Source of the DNA: CBDDIP01 sp965279405
Lineage (GTDB): Bacteria > Actinomycetota > Acidimicrobiia > Acidimicrobiales > Ilumatobacteraceae
Direction of reading: 5' to 3'
DNA length: 64,000 nucleotides
Assembly: GCA_965279405.1 (NCBI GenBank)
Contig: OZ257157.1
Location: forward strand, 4,836,001 to 4,900,000
Made by a program: the position numbers and the translations under genes. Each line of letters starts with the position of its first letter. Within the stretch, counting starts at the first letter, position 1. Positions 61,981 through 64,000 of this stretch are shown here, piece by piece. The notes below the pieces were generated by a model, which saw only the letters and a program-made list of their open reading frames with translations, had not been told where the DNA came from and ran no database searches.

Positions 61981-62507
61981 CGCCACGGGACGATCGCCGC
62001 CGCCTCCTCGGACTCGTACGGCAGGTCGAGAGCATCGGGCTGGTCGTAGCGGTACGCGGAGGTGGGCATGTTGATGATGAACGCCTCCTCGGTGCCGATC
62101 ACCTTCCACCCGTGGTACAGGTCGGGCGGGATCACCAGCAGCCCAGGGTTGCGCTCACTGACCTTGAACTCGTTCACCTGACCGTGCGTCGGCGACGACT
62201 GACGGCCGTCGAAGACGACGATCGACACCAACCCCCGCACGACGAACAGCCGGTCGGTCGAGTGCTCGTGCAAGCCCCAGGCTCGGGTGCGGCCCGGCTC
62301 GGTGGTGGTGACGTGGACGTGGACGATCGGCTGGTCGACCTCCGGCCAATCGGTGCGAGCGATCTCGGCCAACGTTCCATCCTCGTGCGGCACCGGCCGC
62401 GTCGGGCGGAAGTGCAACCCGTCGATCAACGTCTGGCGCAACCGGCCAACACCGTCGACCGCCGATCGCTTGGCGAGCAACCGCTCCTTGCCATCAACGT
62501 CCGTCAT
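61974..62507 (-). CDS. RmlC-like dTDP-sugar 3,5-epimerase/cupin protein
   Basis: 177 residues. Cupin fold: LAEIARTDWPEVDQPIVHVH, GLHEHSTDRLFVVRGLVSIV, LVIPPDLYHGWKVIGTEEAF, INMPTSAYRYDQPDALDLPY. It resembles dTDP-4-dehydrorhamnose 3,5-epimerase, although the exact catalytic His/Asp pair is not certain. It may alternatively isomerise another nucleotide sugar. First gene of the long minus-strand series that continues with the glycosyltransferase; follows nrdJ after a hairpin. Confidence 0.82.
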   Translation of the reverse strand: MTDVDGKERLLAKRSAVDGVGRLRQTLIDGLHFRPTRPVPHEDGTLAEIARTDWPEVDQPIVHVHVTTTEPGRTRAWGLHEHSTDRLFVVRGLVSIVVFDGRQSSPTHGQVNEFKVSERNPGLLVIPPDLYHGWKVIGTEEAFIINMPTSAYRYDQPDALDLPYESEEAAAIVPWRW

Positions 62508-62527
62508 TCGTCACCGATCATCGGCGC

Positions 62528-62570
62528 GCTGGCATCAGCAGTTGCCCCAGGGACAACCGGTGATGCCAGC
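62528..62570. terminator. 43 nt palindromic element after nrdJ
   Basis: GCTGGCATCA (62528-62537) is the exact reverse complement of TGATGCCAGC (62561-62570). Inside, GTTG and CAAC form a second stem with CC/GG pairs. It is 13 bp after the nrdJ stop on the minus strand and has no U-tract. Same length and plan as the elements at 30124 and 55235. Confidence 0.75.
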
Positions 62571-62583
62571 GGATCGACGTGAG

Positions 62584-64000
62584 TCAGCTGCAGCCGCTGG
62601 TGCTGCCGCAGCTGGGGCAGGCGTGGCACGAGCCGGCGCGGTTCATCTGCACACCGCACTGCATGCACATCGGGGCATCGTTGTGCTTGACGCCCTTGGC
62701 GACGATCTGCGACGGCACAGCGATGCCGGCCGGGTTGGTGATGTCGTTGTTCGGCGCCGGCGAGGCGATGCCCAGCTCGAGCTGCGCAGCGAACTCGTCC
62801 ATCGACGGGACGCTCTTCGGGTCGGCGGCCATCTCCGAACCGGTGCGGGTCTCGATGGCGCTCTCCTCGACGCCCGGCAGCGTCGGCTGCAGGCGCTCAT
62901 CGATGGAGAAGATGCCGAGCTCGGCACGCTCGTCGTAGGTCATGTACTCCAGCGCCAGGCGACGGAACAGGTAGTCCATGATCGACGAGGCGAAGCGGAT
63001 GTCCGGGTCGTCGGTCATGCCGGCCGGCTCGAAGCGCATGTTCGTGAACGCCTCGACGAACGCCCGGATCGGCACGCCGTACTGCAGGCCGTAGCTGATG
63101 CTCTTGGCGAAGGCGTCCATGATCCCGCTGAGCGTCGAGCCCTGCTTGGACACGGTGAGGAAGATCTCGCCGGGCTGACCGGTGTCGTACTCGCCGATCG
63201 TGGCGAAGCCCTTGCAGTCGGCGACGCGGAACTCGAACGTGCGACCGCGGCGGCTGCGCGGCAGCTTCTGGCGGATCGGCTGGTGGACGATGCGCTCGAC
63301 GATCTTCTCGACGACCTGCGTGGCTGCTGCCTCGGCGACCGGCGTGTCGGCTCCCGTGTCGCCCTTCTTCGCCGTCGACAGCGGCTGGGCGACCTTGCAG
63401 TTGTCGCGGTAGATGGCCACGGCCTTCAGGCCGAGCTCCCACGACAGCTGGTGCAGCGCCTCGATGTCTTCGACGCTGGCCTCCTCCGGCATGTTCACCG
63501 TCTTGGAGATGGCGCCCGAGATGAACGGCTGCACGGCACCCATCATCCGCACGTGACCCTCGTAGTGGATCGTGTTGTCGCCCATGCTGCAGGCGAACAC
63601 GGCGACGTGGTCGGCGGCCAGGTGCGGCGCGCCGAGGATGCTCTTCTCGGTGTCGATGTAGGCGATGATGTCGTCGATCTGCGACGGCGTGTAGCCGAGG
63701 CGAACCAGCGCCCGCGGGATCGTCTGGTTGACGATCGTCATCGTGCCGCCGCCGACGAGCTTCTTCAGCTTGCACAGGCCGAGGTCGGGCTCGATGCCGG
63801 TGGTGTCGCAGTCCATCATCAGGCCGATGGTGCCCGTCGGGGCGAGCACGCTGGCCTGGCTGTTGCGCACGCCGTACTCCTCGCCGTCACGCACGGCCAG
63901 CTCCCACGCCTGCTGGCCGGCGGCGAGCAGGTCGTCGAGCACGGCTTCGGCGCCGGTGATCTCGTAGCTGGCATCGCGGTGCATGCGCAGCACGTTGAGC
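62584..64000 (-). CDS. nrdJ: B12-dependent (class II) ribonucleotide reductase, 5'-truncated
   Basis: About 472 C-terminal residues; the frame runs off the right edge, and the GTG at 63993 is internal. SQASVLAPTGTIGLMMDCDT and GLCKLKKLVGGGTMTIVNQT match the actinobacterial adenosylcobalamin-dependent reductase. A disordered linker follows, then the C-terminal domain FEFRVADCKGFATIGEYDTG. The last 25 residues hold zinc-ribbon cysteines (MCMQCGVQM, then ACPSCGSTSGC) used for electron delivery. It makes deoxyribonucleotides independently of oxygen. Any cobalamin riboswitch would be outside the window. Confidence 0.95.
   Translation of the reverse strand, partial: LNVLRMHRDASYEITGAEAVLDDLLAAGQQAWELAVRDGEEYGVRNSQASVLAPTGTIGLMMDCDTTGIEPDLGLCKLKKLVGGGTMTIVNQTIPRALVRLGYTPSQIDDIIAYIDTEKSILGAPHLAADHVAVFACSMGDNTIHYEGHVRMMGAVQPFISGAISKTVNMPEEASVEDIEALHQLSWELGLKAVAIYRDNCKVAQPLSTAKKGDTGADTPVAEAAATQVVEKIVERIVHQPIRQKLPRSRRGRTFEFRVADCKGFATIGEYDTGQPGEIFLTVSKQGSTLSGIMDAFAKSISYGLQYGVPIRAFVEAFTNMRFEPAGMTDDPDIRFASSIMDYLFRRLALEYMTYDERAELGIFSIDERLQPTLPGVEESAIETRTGSEMAADPKSVPSMDEFAAQLELGIASPAPNNDITNPAGIAVPSQIVAKGVKHNDAPMCMQCGVQMNRAGSCHACPSCGSTSGCS

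Noticed and set aside
62584..62930. Cobalamin riboswitch near nrdJ
   Set aside because: This is the 3' end of the gene; the leader that would hold the riboswitch is outside the window.

Overview
The window is about 64 kb of very GC-rich, densely coded bacterial chromosome with many 1-8 bp gene overlaps, frequent GTG starts and few gaps. The gene content points to an actinobacterium: a B12-dependent ribonucleotide reductase, several luciferase-like monooxygenases of the F420 type, a DUF3499-like protein, a SARP-type regulator, a LytM peptidase and a Thr-rich LysM lipoprotein. Class Acidimicrobiia is my best inference, but no rRNA or other phylogenetic marker is present to prove it. I see no prophage, insertion sequence, CRISPR array, rRNA or replication origin.

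Layout. 1-9.3 kb: a phosphotransferase (cut by the left edge), a LytM endopeptidase, an ABC ATPase, small conserved proteins, an ECF sigma factor translationally coupled to a membrane-anchored partner, and tRNA-Val(CAC). 9.3-11.5 kb: a membrane J-domain protein, a DUF2087 regulator and a 2-hydroxyacid dehydrogenase. 11.5-17.8 kb: a polyamine-type uptake and catabolism locus in which the ATPase and the substrate-binding protein are one fused polypeptide, followed by two permeases, a divergent Lrp regulator and an aminobutyraldehyde-type dehydrogenase. 17.8-20.1 kb: a pterin dehydratase-VOC fusion and an Lrp/alanine dehydrogenase pair. 20.1-22.4 kb: a Cys-rich protein, a 520 bp gap with four copies of a 10 bp palindrome that shares the parS core, and a cytochrome P450. 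22.4-30.1 kb: GNAT, luciferase-like, metallo-beta-lactamase-fold and MFS genes, then divergent murF and ddl with a small kinase-like gene.

30.3-37.1 kb holds the most distinctive operon. A TetR gene and a clear palindromic operator face a tightly packed set: fatty acyl-CoA reductase-HAD fusion, zinc alcohol dehydrogenase, LarA-like (DUF2088) protein and PlsC-like acyltransferase. Together they suggest an uncharacterised lipid pathway. 37.1-42.2 kb: methyltransferases, GNAT, YceH-like, VOC and LysM proteins. 42.2-48.3 kb: gltBD. 48.5-55.3 kb: a DinB-like protein, a frameshifted DUF4190-like gene, thymidine kinase, a phosphodiesterase-like protein, a luciferase-like enzyme and an ATP-dependent DNA ligase. 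55.3-62.5 kb: a SnoaL/SRPBCC pair facing a MarR gene, then a continuous minus-strand series from a sugar epimerase and a glycosyltransferase to a SARP-hydrolase fusion, methyltransferase, luciferase-like enzyme and AraC-SnoaL fusion. The right edge cuts nrdJ.

Across the window, non-coding gaps that lie 3' of genes repeatedly hold 37-45 nt imperfect palindromes, several exactly 43 nt long, with unrelated sequences but a similar outer stem/inner stem plan. Two convergent gaps each hold such an element duplicated in tandem. These probably act as terminators without U-tracts, but their fixed length and duplication are unusual.
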